DNA of 64,000 nt. Source: Bacillus zhangzhouensis (GTDB lineage Bacteria; Bacillota; Bacilli; Bacillales; Bacillaceae). The position numbers and the translations under genes were made by a program. Under the pieces are notes generated by a model, which ran no database searches, had not been told where the DNA came from, and worked only from the letters and a program-made list of their open reading frames with translations. Positions 1-8,135 of this stretch are shown here, piece after piece (position 1 is the stretch's first letter; each line of letters starts with the position of its first letter). Location of the stretch: assembly GCF_000715205.1 (NCBI RefSeq), contig NZ_JOTP01000013.1:29473-93472 (forward strand). Direction: 5' to 3'.

Positions 1-672
1 TGCTTCCAGCCCTCCGCCATAATACGGATGATTGCATACGATCACAAACCACACTTGGCGAAAGACTTTCTTCTCCTTTTCAATAAAAAGAGCAAGATCG
101 AACGGCTTAAATGACCATAAAGAATGGAGAAATGACAGCGGGTAGATGATAAACCCAAGTTTGAGTCGCTTCAGCCACTTTTTTCCTCTGAAATGCACCG
201 TTTTCCTCAAGACATGCGCGTCAAACCCAGCACCAATATGATTGAGAAAGAGAACAGATTGCGGGCTTTCTGCATGATCCTGAAAGGAACCGAGAGAAAA
301 TGTTTTGGTGAGCATTCTCTTTTGCTTTCTCACTTCTTTTAACACATCATGACGATGGATGCCGAGCCCCTTCGCTGCGTCATTCCAGTGGCCAGCGGGG
401 ACAAAACTCAGCTGCACATGATCAATTTCTTTTAAGCCATTCAGTACTTCATGAATGGTGCCGTCACCGCCAATGATGATCAGGCGCTTTAATCTGTCAT
501 CTTGCATAGCGCTAATCTGTCTCGCCAATACTTCTGCATGGCCTTCATGCTGAGTGAGAAACGACCGGTATGAGATCTCTACCTTTTGTAATTCTTTCTC
601 TATGCTCCTCCAAATGCGGAGTCCTTTTCCATGTCCTGCTGCTGGATTGACGATAAAGTACCATTCATTCAT
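1..672 (-). CDS. ytlR: Diacylglycerol kinase-family lipid kinase YtlR (partial)
   Basis: The window edge removes the C-terminal part; about 224 N-terminal residues are visible. They begin MNEWYFIVNPAAGHGKG, a typical nucleotide-binding start of the DAGK catalytic domain, and carry GGDGT at residues 68-72 followed by HEVLNG, the family's ATP-binding signature. Known members phosphorylate diacylglycerol or related lipids at the cytoplasmic face of the membrane. Gene order (ytlR, ytlQ, ytlP) matches B. subtilis. The start is the ATG at 670-672. The substrate of YtlR itself is not settled, so only the kinase family is firm. Confidence 0.85.
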   Translation of the reverse strand, partial: MNEWYFIVNPAAGHGKGLRIWRSIEKELQKVEISYRSFLTQHEGHAEVLARQISAMQDDRLKRLIIIGGDGTIHEVLNGLKEIDHVQLSFVPAGHWNDAAKGLGIHRHDVLKEVRKQKRMLTKTFSLGSFQDHAESPQSVLFLNHIGAGFDAHVLRKTVHFRGKKWLKRLKLGFIIYPLSFLHSLWSFKPFDLALFIEKEKKVFRQVWFVIVCNHPYYGGGLEA

Positions 673-720
673 ATATTAGCTCCACTCAGGTCTCATTTTA
701 CGCGACCTTCCATCATGCCT

Positions 721-1656
721 TTAATCGAGCCATTCCTGCCTTCTTTTACTGTCTGATTCACCATGAGCAAGCAATGCCTTGGTCGCCTTAAATTGCTGAT
801 GCTTTGTCGGCGCCGTATTTTTCCGCTGCTTTTCAAACCATTCCTCAGCCTTTTTCTTATCGACAACCTCCATGCCGTATGGCACTTCAGGTAAGTCAAT
901 ATAAGAGGTTCGGCTGATCAGGATCTTTTTCACAGGAAGGTCCACACCACTTTGCTGTAAAATCTTTGACACCACGGTTCCAGAGCGCAGAAGGCTTGAG
1001 CAAGGGTTCAAGACGGACTGGACTGCTTTCCCCGTCGCCCGTTTTTCCCAAAAACGTTCCTTTGATCCGATGTATACGCTGTCTGGCTCTGCCTCTAAGA
1101 AGGATAAACAGATCACTTCCAGCGGCGTAATGAGCACGGGGCATAATTCCATCTCAGCTTTTTGAATGAGCAGCACCGGCTTGTACATCACAAAATAAGA
1201 ATCTGGAAGCTGTCTTGCAAGCATACGCAGCTTTTCATCATACCGAATGTGATGGGATACGGTTGAAATGTGAGATAGCGTCGAGCTGGCCCATTTTATT
1301 TGAACATCATATAGATGATCCTTAAAAAAGTGAATCAGCTTCGTTTCTTCGGTAGGGACGTTTCTGAAGACACCTTGCTCTATATCAGTTGGCTCGTTAA
1401 AAAGACTCAGGTCCCGTTCCTTTTTCATATCGGCTTCTTTTTGCTTTCTCTTTAAGGAGAATTTCTTTCTCTTTTCTTCCACTTGTTCAGGCATTTGTTC
1501 AGAGATTTGTGCAAACTGATGTTGCGCCTGCTCTTTAGAAGCCTTTTTCAACTCGTCCCATCTTTGTTTTTTCAATCGAATAAATTGATTGATGTAGTGA
1601 TGAGGGTCTTGTTCATATCGTGATATATAATCTTGGATTTTGATAATTTGCGCCAT
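721..1656 (-). CDS. ytlQ: Conserved protein YtlQ, function unknown
   Basis: A 311-residue soluble protein recognised by position between the thpR and ytlR homologues. Residues 30-90 are highly charged and probably helical or coiled. Residues 105-270 alternate strands and helices, with [15 protein letters not shown] and a following Glu/Cys segment. This arrangement reminds me of NERD-like nuclease folds, but no catalytic motif can be asserted. No signal peptide or membrane helix is seen. The ATG is preceded by GGAG about 10 bases upstream. It reads in the same direction as thpR (29-base gap) and ytlR, so the three are probably one transcript. Confidence 0.75.
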   Translation of the reverse strand: MAQIIKIQDYISRYEQDPHHYINQFIRLKKQRWDELKKASKEQAQHQFAQISEQMPEQVEEKRKKFSLKRKQKEADMKKERDLSLFNEPTDIEQGVFRNVPTEETKLIHFFKDHLYDVQIKWASSTLSHISTVSHHIRYDEKLRMLARQLPDSYFVMYKPVLLIQKAEMELCPVLITPLEVICLSFLEAEPDSVYIGSKERFWEKRATGKAVQSVLNPCSSLLRSGTVVSKILQQSGVDLPVKKILISRTSYIDLPEVPYGMEVVDKKKAEEWFEKQRKNTAPTKHQQFKATKALLAHGESDSKRRQEWLD

Positions 1657-1685
1657 CTGCTGCTCACTCCAACTTCTAGAATCAT

Positions 1686-2240
1686 TTATTTATGTAGTGT
1701 AAATTGTTTGATTGCGTGATAACGCGGGGTTTCTTTCGGACGTATTTCAAATAAAGCAATACTAGAAACCTCCATCATATAGGGCTCTTTACGTAAAGGC
1801 GCTTGTTCTTCATAAGGCTGATCCGCATTCCATTTGCGCGCAATCGTCATATGCGGATGAAAGGGTCTCTTTTCCACAGGATGACCTGCTGACAATACGG
1901 ATTCTTTCACCTTTTCTCTTACGTGCATGAGCGGCTTGCTCTCACTCGGCTTTGCAAAAAAGACTCTCGGACGCTCCTTCGTACCAAACTGCCCTAACTC
2001 ATTCAGCTCTAGCGGAAATGCAGGTGCTTCATTTGAAAGGTTTTCAAGCAGCTGAATGATCTTTTCCAAACGCTCTTTTGGAATGGCGCCTAAAAATACA
2101 AGGGTTACATGATAATCACTAGGTGCTGTCCATTTTTGAAATGACAGTCCACTCCTTTGATCGATGTCTGTTTTGATTTGATGCGCAAGTTGTTCAGGGA
2201 TGTGAATCCCGATAAAATAATGACGACTTTCTGACATCAT
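1686..2240 (-). CDS. thpR: RNA 2',3'-cyclic phosphodiesterase (ThpR/LigT family, YtlP)
   Basis: The 184-residue protein carries both His-x-Thr/Ser-x signatures of the 2H phosphoesterase superfamily: HVTL at residues 44-47 and HMTI at 130-133. Known members hydrolyse 2',3'-cyclic phosphates on RNA ends to 2'-phosphates and can ligate 2'-5' tRNA halves in vitro. Length is normal for the family. Two adjacent ATG codons are possible starts behind GGAAAGGTG. It heads the leftward thpR-ytlQ-ytlR group and is divergent from ytkP. The cellular substrate is unknown. Confidence 0.9.
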   Translation of the reverse strand: MMSESRHYFIGIHIPEQLAHQIKTDIDQRSGLSFQKWTAPSDYHVTLVFLGAIPKERLEKIIQLLENLSNEAPAFPLELNELGQFGTKERPRVFFAKPSESKPLMHVREKVKESVLSAGHPVEKRPFHPHMTIARKWNADQPYEEQAPLRKEPYMMEVSSIALFEIRPKETPRYHAIKQFTLHK

Positions 2241-2264
2241 ATCACCTTTCCTTTTTTAACAAAC

Positions 2265-2294
2265 TTTACGAATCCCCATTGATGATAGTATAAC
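2265..2294 (+). promoter_or_regulatory. Candidate sigma-A promoter of ytkP
   Basis: TTTACG (2265-2270), 18 bases, then TATAAC (2289-2294). The -35 match is modest. It sits about 35 bases before the ytkP start. Confidence 0.35.
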
Positions 2295-2328
2295 TAAAGA
2301 AATGCGGAATGAGAAGAAAGGGTGTCAC

Positions 2329-3261
2329 ATGATGAAGGTTGCACAAAATATTGGTGAACTAATTGGCGATACACCACTTGTAAAATTACAGCGTCTTCAG
2401 CCAGACAATGCGGCGGCTGTTTATTTAAAGCTTGAATCATTTAATCCTAGTGGAAGTGTGAAGGATCGTGCTGCTTACAATATGATCGTCGAGGCAGAAA
2501 AACAGGGGAAGCTCACAAAAGGGGCGACCATTATTGAACCAACGAGCGGAAATACAGGGATTGGTTTAGCAATGAACGCCGCAGCAAGAGGCTACAAAGC
2601 TATACTTGTCATGCCTGATACGATGACAAAGGAAAGAATCAATATTTTAAAGGCATACGGTGCACAGGTCGTCTTAACCCCAGGAGAAGAAAAAATGCCA
2701 GGCTGTATTCGCAAGGCAGAAGAACTGGCTGCTCAAATTCCTCATAGCTTTATTCCCATGCAATTTGACAATGGGGCGAATCCCGATGCTCATAGAGGAA
2801 CAACAGCTATAGAAATCATGGAAGCTGTGAAGCAACTTGGACATCCTCTTGCTGCCTTTGTCGCAACAGCTGGAACGGGTGGAACCATTACAGGCACTGG
2901 TGAGGAATTAAAAAAGGCATTCCCCGGCTTGACCATACGTGTGGCAGAACCGAAGGGATCTCCAGTCTTATCTGGCGGGAAACCTGGCAAACATAAGCTC
3001 GTTGGCACAAGTCCAGGATTTATCCCAACTATTTTAAATGAGCATGTCTATGATGAGATTGTGCAAGTGAGCGATGAAGATGCGTACCACATCACACGGC
3101 AGCTTGCCCGTCTTGAAGGAATTTTAGTTGGTCCATCATCTGGCGCAGCTTGCTATGCTGCCATTGAAACAGCCAAACAAATGCCTAAGGATTCTATCGT
3201 CATCTGTATGACAGCAGATACGGGAGAACGATATTTATCAAGTGATGTTTTTCAAGATTAA
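2329..3261 (+). CDS. ytkP: Cysteine synthase-like PLP enzyme YtkP
   Basis: A fold-type II PLP enzyme of the CysK/O-acetylserine sulfhydrylase family, about 310 residues. PSGSVKDR (residues 40-47) carries the Schiff-base lysine, TSGNTG is the substrate loop, and GTGGT is the phosphate-binding loop. CysK enzymes make cysteine from O-acetylserine and sulfide; YtkP is a paralogue whose true substrate is unclear. An in-frame ATG exists at 2302, but AGAAAGGG lies at proper distance only from the ATG pair at 2329/2332, so that start is used. A strong terminator follows at once, so it is monocistronic. Confidence 0.88.
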   Translation: MMKVAQNIGELIGDTPLVKLQRLQPDNAAAVYLKLESFNPSGSVKDRAAYNMIVEAEKQGKLTKGATIIEPTSGNTGIGLAMNAAARGYKAILVMPDTMTKERINILKAYGAQVVLTPGEEKMPGCIRKAEELAAQIPHSFIPMQFDNGANPDAHRGTTAIEIMEAVKQLGHPLAAFVATAGTGGTITGTGEELKKAFPGLTIRVAEPKGSPVLSGGKPGKHKLVGTSPGFIPTILNEHVYDEIVQVSDEDAYHITRQLARLEGILVGPSSGAACYAAIETAKQMPKDSIVICMTADTGERYLSSDVFQD

Positions 3262-3295
3262 AAAAGGAACAGGGGATGAGTCCCTGTTCCTTTTT
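3261..3295. terminator. Bidirectional terminator ytkP / peptidase E
   Basis: A-run, then GGAACAGGG and its complement TCCCTGTTCC around a short loop, then a T-run. The A/T tracts allow use by both converging genes. Confidence 0.85.
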
Positions 3296-3314
3296 CTTCG
3301 TTTCACGGTCACGT

Positions 3315-3935
3315 CTATTTGACCGACTTCACCTCAGCCTGCTCACCTGTAACGAGTAAAACCTGTTCATCAGTGAGCGGACATAAAGCGAGCGTATGCT
3401 GATACTGCTCGATCATTTGCTGCGCGGCTTCACCTAAATAGGTATGGTGCATATGTGGTACCGGATAGTTGCTGATTTCATTGATCCCTTGAAATGCTGG
3501 CAGCTCCGGCGCCTTCTCCTGATCATCCATCAGTGAAATATATTCAATGCTTGGCGCCATGATGATACTCCCTGCTGATTCTCCAATGTACAACTTGCCT
3601 TTGTTGATTTCTTCCTTCAAGACGTGATCGAGGCGATGCTTTCTTAATTCCTGCAACAAATAAAAAGTATTGCCTCCTGATACGTAGATGACATCATTTC
3701 GTTCGATCATATGTGTGATCTCTTGGGCAGTCTGCTCAGCCATTTGAACAGTCTCTATATGCATATCTAATTCATGAAAGGCCTCTTTTGCTGCCTCCAC
3801 ATAGTGCTTTACTTCTTCCACAGCACTAGCTGTTGGAATAAACGTCACGCTTTTTCCTTTTAATGATTCACCCGCAAAGTCAGACAAGAGAGAATAGCTG
3901 TCTTTGAATGAAGAGCATAAGAACATTTTTTTCAC
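3315..3935 (-). CDS. Peptidase E-like serine dipeptidase (S51 family)
   Basis: A 206-residue protein of the class-I glutaminase-like S51 family. GESAGSII places the nucleophile Ser near residue 120, and VSGGNTFYLL at about residues 85-94 is typical. Known peptidase E enzymes hydrolyse Asp-Xaa dipeptides in the cytoplasm. The start is GTG at 3935 behind GAGGGG. It lies 29 bases downstream of the PepV-type dipeptidase gene in the same direction, so the two are likely co-transcribed, which suggests a peptide-scavenging pair. I recall the B. subtilis homologue (ygaJ) at another locus, so this placement appears lineage-specific. Confidence 0.85.
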   Translation of the reverse strand: MKKMFLCSSFKDSYSLLSDFAGESLKGKSVTFIPTASAVEEVKHYVEAAKEAFHELDMHIETVQMAEQTAQEITHMIERNDVIYVSGGNTFYLLQELRKHRLDHVLKEEINKGKLYIGESAGSIIMAPSIEYISLMDDQEKAPELPAFQGINEISNYPVPHMHHTYLGEAAQQMIEQYQHTLALCPLTDEQVLLVTGEQAEVKSVK

Positions 3936-3964
3936 TGTGAATCCCCTCTTCTCTTTACTTTTTT

Positions 3965-5365
3965 CTATTTTGCCAATTCATACATAGCTTGTGCATATAG
4001 AGCTGTTGCTCTTAGTAAGTCATCGATTTCGATATATTCATCCTTTTGATGGGCGCAATCTGGTCTGCCAGGGAATAGAGGGCCAAAGGCAACTCCTGCT
4101 TCTAAAGATCTCGCATATGTTCCTCCCCCAATAGCAATCAGAGTTGCTGGGTCTCCAGTTTGTTCCTCATATACCCGCTGCAATGTTTTCACAAGTGGAT
4201 GATCTTTTGCGACGTGATGCGGAGGGCTGTCATCAAATTTCTCAATGGACGCCCCTTTGATGCTTTCAATCCCTTTTTTGACGTCCTTGCCGTCTGCTGT
4301 CACGGGATAACGGACGTTTAAGCCAAGTTTCGCTTCCTCGTTTTGCGTATAGCGGATCGTTCCAACATTCAAGGTTAAGTCGCCGCTAATGTCATCATTA
4401 CAAGCAATTCCTAGCTTTTGTCCTCGTGTGTCTTGATCAAATAAAGACTTTATTTGTGATGTAAAGGCAAGCCCTTGTTCATCTAATTCATGCTCACATA
4501 GGAAATTCGCCATATGAATGCCCGCATTGATGCCATGCGCCGGCTCCATTGCATGGACTGATACACCTTTTAATGTGAAATGCAGTCCATCCGCTGTGTT
4601 CTTTGCCTCACCGGATAATTGATTTTCAGCGAGATAGGCTTCAAAAGCGGCTTTTAACGCTTCTGCGTCATGTTCCTGTGCAGCTGTCACAGTGGCAATT
4701 GCCTCATCTGGCACCATATTGAGCCTCATCCCTGATGTGAATTGCTTGAGTGTATAGCGCTTATTGTCCTCTGTTTGTTGATATGTAAATGACACAATGG
4801 CATCAATAATTCCTTTTTCAGCATGAATAATCGGAAAATCGGCATCTGGCGCAAAGCCAATTTGTGGCATCGCTTCGTGCTTGAAATAATGTTCCACACA
4901 GCGCCAATCGCTTTCTTCATCTGTTCCAATGATCATTCGAATTTTTTTCGATAATTGAATGCCCGTATCTTTTAAAATCTTAAGCGCGTAGAAAGCGGCC
5001 ATGGTTGGGCCTTTATCATCAATGGCCCCTCTTGCAAAGATTCTATTTTCTCTGATATCCGCTGAAAATGGCGGGGTTGTCCAGCCGTCACCAGCAGGCA
5101 CAACGTCTACATGGCATAGCACACCTATAATGTCTTCGCCTTGTCCATATTCAATATGACCTGCATAGCCATCGACATTCTTTACTGTGAAGCCTTCGTC
5201 TTCCCCTTTTTTCAGCATATACTGAAGGGCCTCATCCACTTTTTCACCGAACGGCTTCCCTTCTTTCCCACCTTCTTCATCAAGGACACTTTCAATTTGC
5301 AAAAAAGATTGTGTATCCTTAATCAGATCTTCTTTTTTTCGTATAACTTCAGCTTCCCAGTTCAT
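3965..5365 (-). CDS. ytjP: PepV-type M20 metallodipeptidase YtjP
   Basis: A 466-residue M20 dipeptidase. Metal ligands and catalytic residues are visible: His85 and Asp87 in CHVDVVP, Asp117 in GAIDDKGP, and Glu150/151 in GTDEES. A dimerisation/lid insert follows before the C-terminal catalytic half with GGGTYA and a late His-containing segment. Family members cleave dipeptides with broad specificity in the cytoplasm. An upstream in-frame ATG at 5401 is rejected because AAGGAGG sits correctly before the ATG at 5365. The gene is divergent from pbuO, whose promoter fills the 94-base gap. Confidence 0.9.
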   Translation of the reverse strand: MNWEAEVIRKKEDLIKDTQSFLQIESVLDEEGGKEGKPFGEKVDEALQYMLKKGEDEGFTVKNVDGYAGHIEYGQGEDIIGVLCHVDVVPAGDGWTTPPFSADIRENRIFARGAIDDKGPTMAAFYALKILKDTGIQLSKKIRMIIGTDEESDWRCVEHYFKHEAMPQIGFAPDADFPIIHAEKGIIDAIVSFTYQQTEDNKRYTLKQFTSGMRLNMVPDEAIATVTAAQEHDAEALKAAFEAYLAENQLSGEAKNTADGLHFTLKGVSVHAMEPAHGINAGIHMANFLCEHELDEQGLAFTSQIKSLFDQDTRGQKLGIACNDDISGDLTLNVGTIRYTQNEEAKLGLNVRYPVTADGKDVKKGIESIKGASIEKFDDSPPHHVAKDHPLVKTLQRVYEEQTGDPATLIAIGGGTYARSLEAGVAFGPLFPGRPDCAHQKDEYIEIDDLLRATALYAQAMYELAK

Positions 5366-5390
5366 TTTTCTATTCCTCCTTGAAAAAAGG

Positions 5391-5419
5391 TTGCAATCCA
5401 CCCTTAAAACGAATATTAT
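5391..5419 (+). promoter_or_regulatory. Sigma-A promoter of pbuO
   Basis: TTGCAA (5391-5396), exactly 17 bases, TATTAT (5414-5419). The predicted start near 5426 leaves a leader of only about 34 bases, too short for a purine riboswitch. Confidence 0.65.
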
Positions 5420-5444
5420 ATTAATTGTTTTGTAATAATGTTCG
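5410..5444. promoter_or_regulatory. PurR-type operator (paired PurBoxes) of pbuO
   Basis: CGAATATTA (5410-5418) and TAATGTTCG (5436-5444) are inverted CGAA-core half boxes separated by 17 bases, the spacing described for tandem B. subtilis PurBoxes. The left box overlaps the -10 element. PurR would repress here, with relief by PRPP. Confidence 0.7.
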
Positions 5445-5459
5445 TAAATGGAGGATTTT

Positions 5460-6758
5460 ATGTTTCAGTTAAAAGAAAACCAAACCAACATAAAGAAAGA
5501 ATTAATCGCTGGTATGACGACATTCTTTACTATGGTATATATTGTAGCCGTCAACCCTGGAATTCTTTCAAAAGCAGGCATTCCTTTTGACCAAGTCTTT
5601 ACTGCAACAATTATCGCTGCTGTCGTCGGTACGCTCTGGATGGCGCTATTTGCAAACTATCCGATTGCCATTGCACCAGGCATGGGACTGAATGTTTATT
5701 TCACCTTTACAGTTGTCGGCGGTGGCGGCATCAGCTATCAAACGGCGTTCAGTGCGGTATTTGTTGCTGGTATACTCTTTATTATTTTATCGTTAACATC
5801 CCTTAGAAAACAACTGATTCAAGCGATTCCAGATAATTTAAAGTACGGGATCACAGCAGGAATCGGGCTTTTCATTGCGTTCATCGGTCTCCGGCAGTCT
5901 GGCATCATTGCAGCTGACCCGGAGAATCTTGTGAAGCTTGGCAACTTAAACTCACCAGTTGTCATTTTAACGCTCGTTGGTTTAATGATTTCAGTTATTT
6001 TAATGGTTCTTCAAGTAAATGGAGCCCTGTTTATTGGCATGTTAGCGACCACACTCATTGCGCTCGCGACAGGTCAGCTTCATTTTCCCAAAATGCTGAT
6101 GGACGTCCCAGCACTGCCTGAAGGGATGCTGATTACAAATCCAATCGCTGCCTTTGGTGACGTGTTCTCTCACCATTTATATGCAGTTGTCTTCTCATTC
6201 TTACTTGTCACGATTTTTGATACAACGGGAACGATGATCGGGGTGGCGGAACAAGCAGGATTAATGAAAAATGGCCAGCTACCAAAAGTGCGTAGAGCCC
6301 TGCTCGCTGACTCTGCTGCAACGACGGTTGGCTCTATGTTTGGAACAAGCCCAACCACCGCTTATATTGAATCATCTTCAGGGGTTGCTGCGGGAGGAAG
6401 AACTGGACTGACTTCTTTAACGGTCGCTGCACTATTTATTGTGGCATTGTTTTTTGGCCCACTCGTTCAAGCCATTTCTTCCTTACCTTCCATCACATCA
6501 CCTGTTTTAATCATTGTCGGCTGTTTAATGATGAACTCAGTGTCACGCATTCGCTGGAACGAGCTTGACGAAGCATTTCCTGCTTTTCTTGTTATTCTCT
6601 CCATGCCGCTGACATCTAGTATCTCTACAGGGATATCACTCGGATTTATTTCATATCCACTTGTGAAATTGGCGAAAGGGAAATGGAAAGAAGTGCATGT
6701 CCTTGTTCTCATCTTTGCCGTCTTATTTTTCATTCAGCTCTTTTTCTTAGAAGGATAA
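5460..6758 (+). CDS. pbuO: Guanine/hypoxanthine permease PbuO
   Basis: A 432-residue polytopic membrane protein of the AzgA branch of the nucleobase transporter family. The N-terminal region LIAGMTTFFTMVYIVAVNP, the central IFDTTGTMIGVAEQAG segment and GTSPTTAYIESSSG are hallmark sequences. It imports guanine and hypoxanthine with protons. An ATG exists at 5448, but GGAGG at 5450-5454 points to the ATG at 5460, giving the B. subtilis length. A PurR-type operator overlaps its promoter, so it should respond to purine supply. A terminator follows. Confidence 0.92.
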   Translation: MFQLKENQTNIKKELIAGMTTFFTMVYIVAVNPGILSKAGIPFDQVFTATIIAAVVGTLWMALFANYPIAIAPGMGLNVYFTFTVVGGGGISYQTAFSAVFVAGILFIILSLTSLRKQLIQAIPDNLKYGITAGIGLFIAFIGLRQSGIIAADPENLVKLGNLNSPVVILTLVGLMISVILMVLQVNGALFIGMLATTLIALATGQLHFPKMLMDVPALPEGMLITNPIAAFGDVFSHHLYAVVFSFLLVTIFDTTGTMIGVAEQAGLMKNGQLPKVRRALLADSAATTVGSMFGTSPTTAYIESSSGVAAGGRTGLTSLTVAALFIVALFFGPLVQAISSLPSITSPVLIIVGCLMMNSVSRIRWNELDEAFPAFLVILSMPLTSSISTGISLGFISYPLVKLAKGKWKEVHVLVLIFAVLFFIQLFFLEG

Positions 6759-6770
6759 CAGAAACAAAAA

Positions 6771-6804
6771 AGGCACATTTCAAATGAGAAATGTGTCTTT
6801 TTGT
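6771..6804 (+). terminator. Terminator of pbuO
   Basis: Inverted GCACATTTC / GAAATGTGTC arms around a short loop, followed by a T-run. Confidence 0.75.
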
Positions 6805-7127
6805 AAATATCATTTTTTTATTTTGTAAATTTCCTTTGTTTATTTTTGTTTTTCTAAAGAGACATCCTTCGTCATACCCCATATGTTTATTGGGTTGTAA
6901 CCGCATTCAATTCATGTTATATAACATATTTTATTTCATGAAGACAAATTAAAAAACACGTAAAGTTGACTTTTTGGTGGAACTAGATGCATAATATCGT
7001 GTATAATAGAGTAAAATAATAAGAAACACGAACATTTACCATTGTTGCATGTCCTCATTTCGCAGTTTTAGTGTAGTAAGTTGTGGTTAGTCAAGTCCAT
7101 CCGATCTTATTGATAGGGAGTGGTTTT
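6805..7127. other. Intergenic region upstream of ytzE
   Basis: No convincing gene. It holds a perfect 14-base palindrome ATGTTATATAACAT (6914-6927), a smaller GGTT-GT-AACC inverted repeat near 6894-6903, and a candidate promoter TTGACT (6966-6971), 18 bases, CATAAT (6990-6995). That leaves an untranslated leader of roughly 125 bases before ytzE. Confidence 0.5.
6914..6927. promoter_or_regulatory. Perfect palindrome upstream of the ytzE promoter
   Basis: ATGTTATATAACAT reads the same on both strands and lies about 40 bases upstream of the candidate -35 element of ytzE. It could be a dimeric-regulator site; AT-rich palindromes of this length can also arise by chance. Confidence 0.35.
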
Positions 7128-7349
7128 TTGAAACCTTCAACAAACCGTATGATGACTCGAATTAAATCAGTCTATATGTTCATTCAAGAGAAAGGTCTTG
7201 TGACGACACAAGAGCTGGTTGATGAATTCGGGATCACACCTAGAACCATTCAAAGAGACTTAAACGTGCTTGCCTATAACGATCTTGTTCATAGTCCAAG
7301 CAGGGGCAAATGGGAAACAACGAGAAAAAAAGTAAAAATATCATCTTAA
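7128..7349 (+). CDS. ytzE: Small DeoR-type HTH protein YtzE
   Basis: A 73-residue protein consisting almost only of a DeoR-type winged helix-turn-helix: RIKSVYMFIQEKGLVTTQEL, then EFGITPRTIQRDLNVLAYNDLV as recognition helix and wing. No sugar-sensing domain follows, so it binds DNA without a fused effector domain. The start is TTG at 7128 with GGGAG upstream; this gives the length I remember for B. subtilis YtzE. An in-frame extension to 7083 has no ribosome site. It is alone and ends at a bidirectional terminator. Confidence 0.85.
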   Translation: MKPSTNRMMTRIKSVYMFIQEKGLVTTQELVDEFGITPRTIQRDLNVLAYNDLVHSPSRGKWETTRKKVKISS

Positions 7350-7373
7350 GCGTATAATGACTTTCCATATAAC

Positions 7374-7403
7374 AAAAGAACCGGCGATATGCCGGTTCTT
7401 TTT
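7374..7403. terminator. Bidirectional terminator ytzE / ytzG
   Basis: AAAAGAACCGGC, a GATAT loop, GCCGGTTCTTTTT: a GC-rich stem with A/T tracts on both sides. Confidence 0.9.
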
Positions 7404-8120
7404 CTATTCACGATTCATTAAGCTGTCTAATTCTTCATCCGTCAACTCACGGTACTCCCCGAGGGCTAGATCTTCATCTAATAAGACAGGTCCCATCGAC
7501 AACCGTTTTAAAAAGATCACTTCATTGCCTACCGCTTGCGCCATCAGCTTCACTTGATGGTATTTCCCTTCAGTAATCGTTAAACGAATGCGTGTATCTT
7601 CGTCTTCATTCGCAACTACCTCAACCTTTGCCGGCTTTGTATGATAATCATCTAAAATGACAACTCCCTGCTCGAGACGCTCTATGTCTTGATCTCCTAA
7701 AGGGTATTTCAGATGAACTTCATACGTTTTCGGGACATGCTTTTTCGGAGAAAGTAATTGATGAGCAAGCTGCCCATCATTTGTGAGGAGGAGAAGACCG
7801 ACTGTATCCTTATCAAGTCTCCCCACAGGGAATGGCTCCCTTGCGATATCCTCCGGCTCGAGTAAATCGACAACCGTTTCATCACGCATATCCTCCGTTG
7901 CCGAAATGACGCCATCTGGCTTGTTCATCATTAAATAAATAAATTCTTTATACTCTACACGCTCTCCGTGTACGAGCACTTCATCATTTGATGGATCAAC
8001 ATGATCTTTTACCTGCTTCGCCACTTCCCCATTCACTGTGACAGCCCGGGCCTTAACCAGCTTCTTCACATCTTTTCTTGAACCAAAGCCACTATTGGCA
8101 AGCAATTTATCAAGCCTCAT
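7404..8120 (-). CDS. ytzG: 16S rRNA pseudouridine synthase, RsuA family (YtzG)
   Basis: A 238-residue RsuA/RluB-type enzyme. An N-terminal S4 RNA-binding domain (MRLDKLLANSGFGSRKDV) is followed by the catalytic domain with GRLDKDTVGLLLLTNDG, placing the catalytic Asp at about residue 103, and a C-terminal EGKYHQVKLMAQAVG motif. RsuA isomerises U516 of 16S rRNA; the B. subtilis homologue is annotated the same way. The ATG follows GGGTGG. It lies 15 bases downstream of ytgP in the same direction, so the two form an operon. Confidence 0.9.
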   Translation of the reverse strand: MRLDKLLANSGFGSRKDVKKLVKARAVTVNGEVAKQVKDHVDPSNDEVLVHGERVEYKEFIYLMMNKPDGVISATEDMRDETVVDLLEPEDIAREPFPVGRLDKDTVGLLLLTNDGQLAHQLLSPKKHVPKTYEVHLKYPLGDQDIERLEQGVVILDDYHTKPAKVEVVANEDEDTRIRLTITEGKYHQVKLMAQAVGNEVIFLKRLSMGPVLLDEDLALGEYRELTDEELDSLMNRE

Positions 8121-8135
8121 GAATATCCACCCTTC

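Noticed and set aside
5400..5460. Guanine riboswitch before pbuO
   Set aside because: The leader is about 34 bases with no purine aptamer; the PurBox pair explains regulation better.
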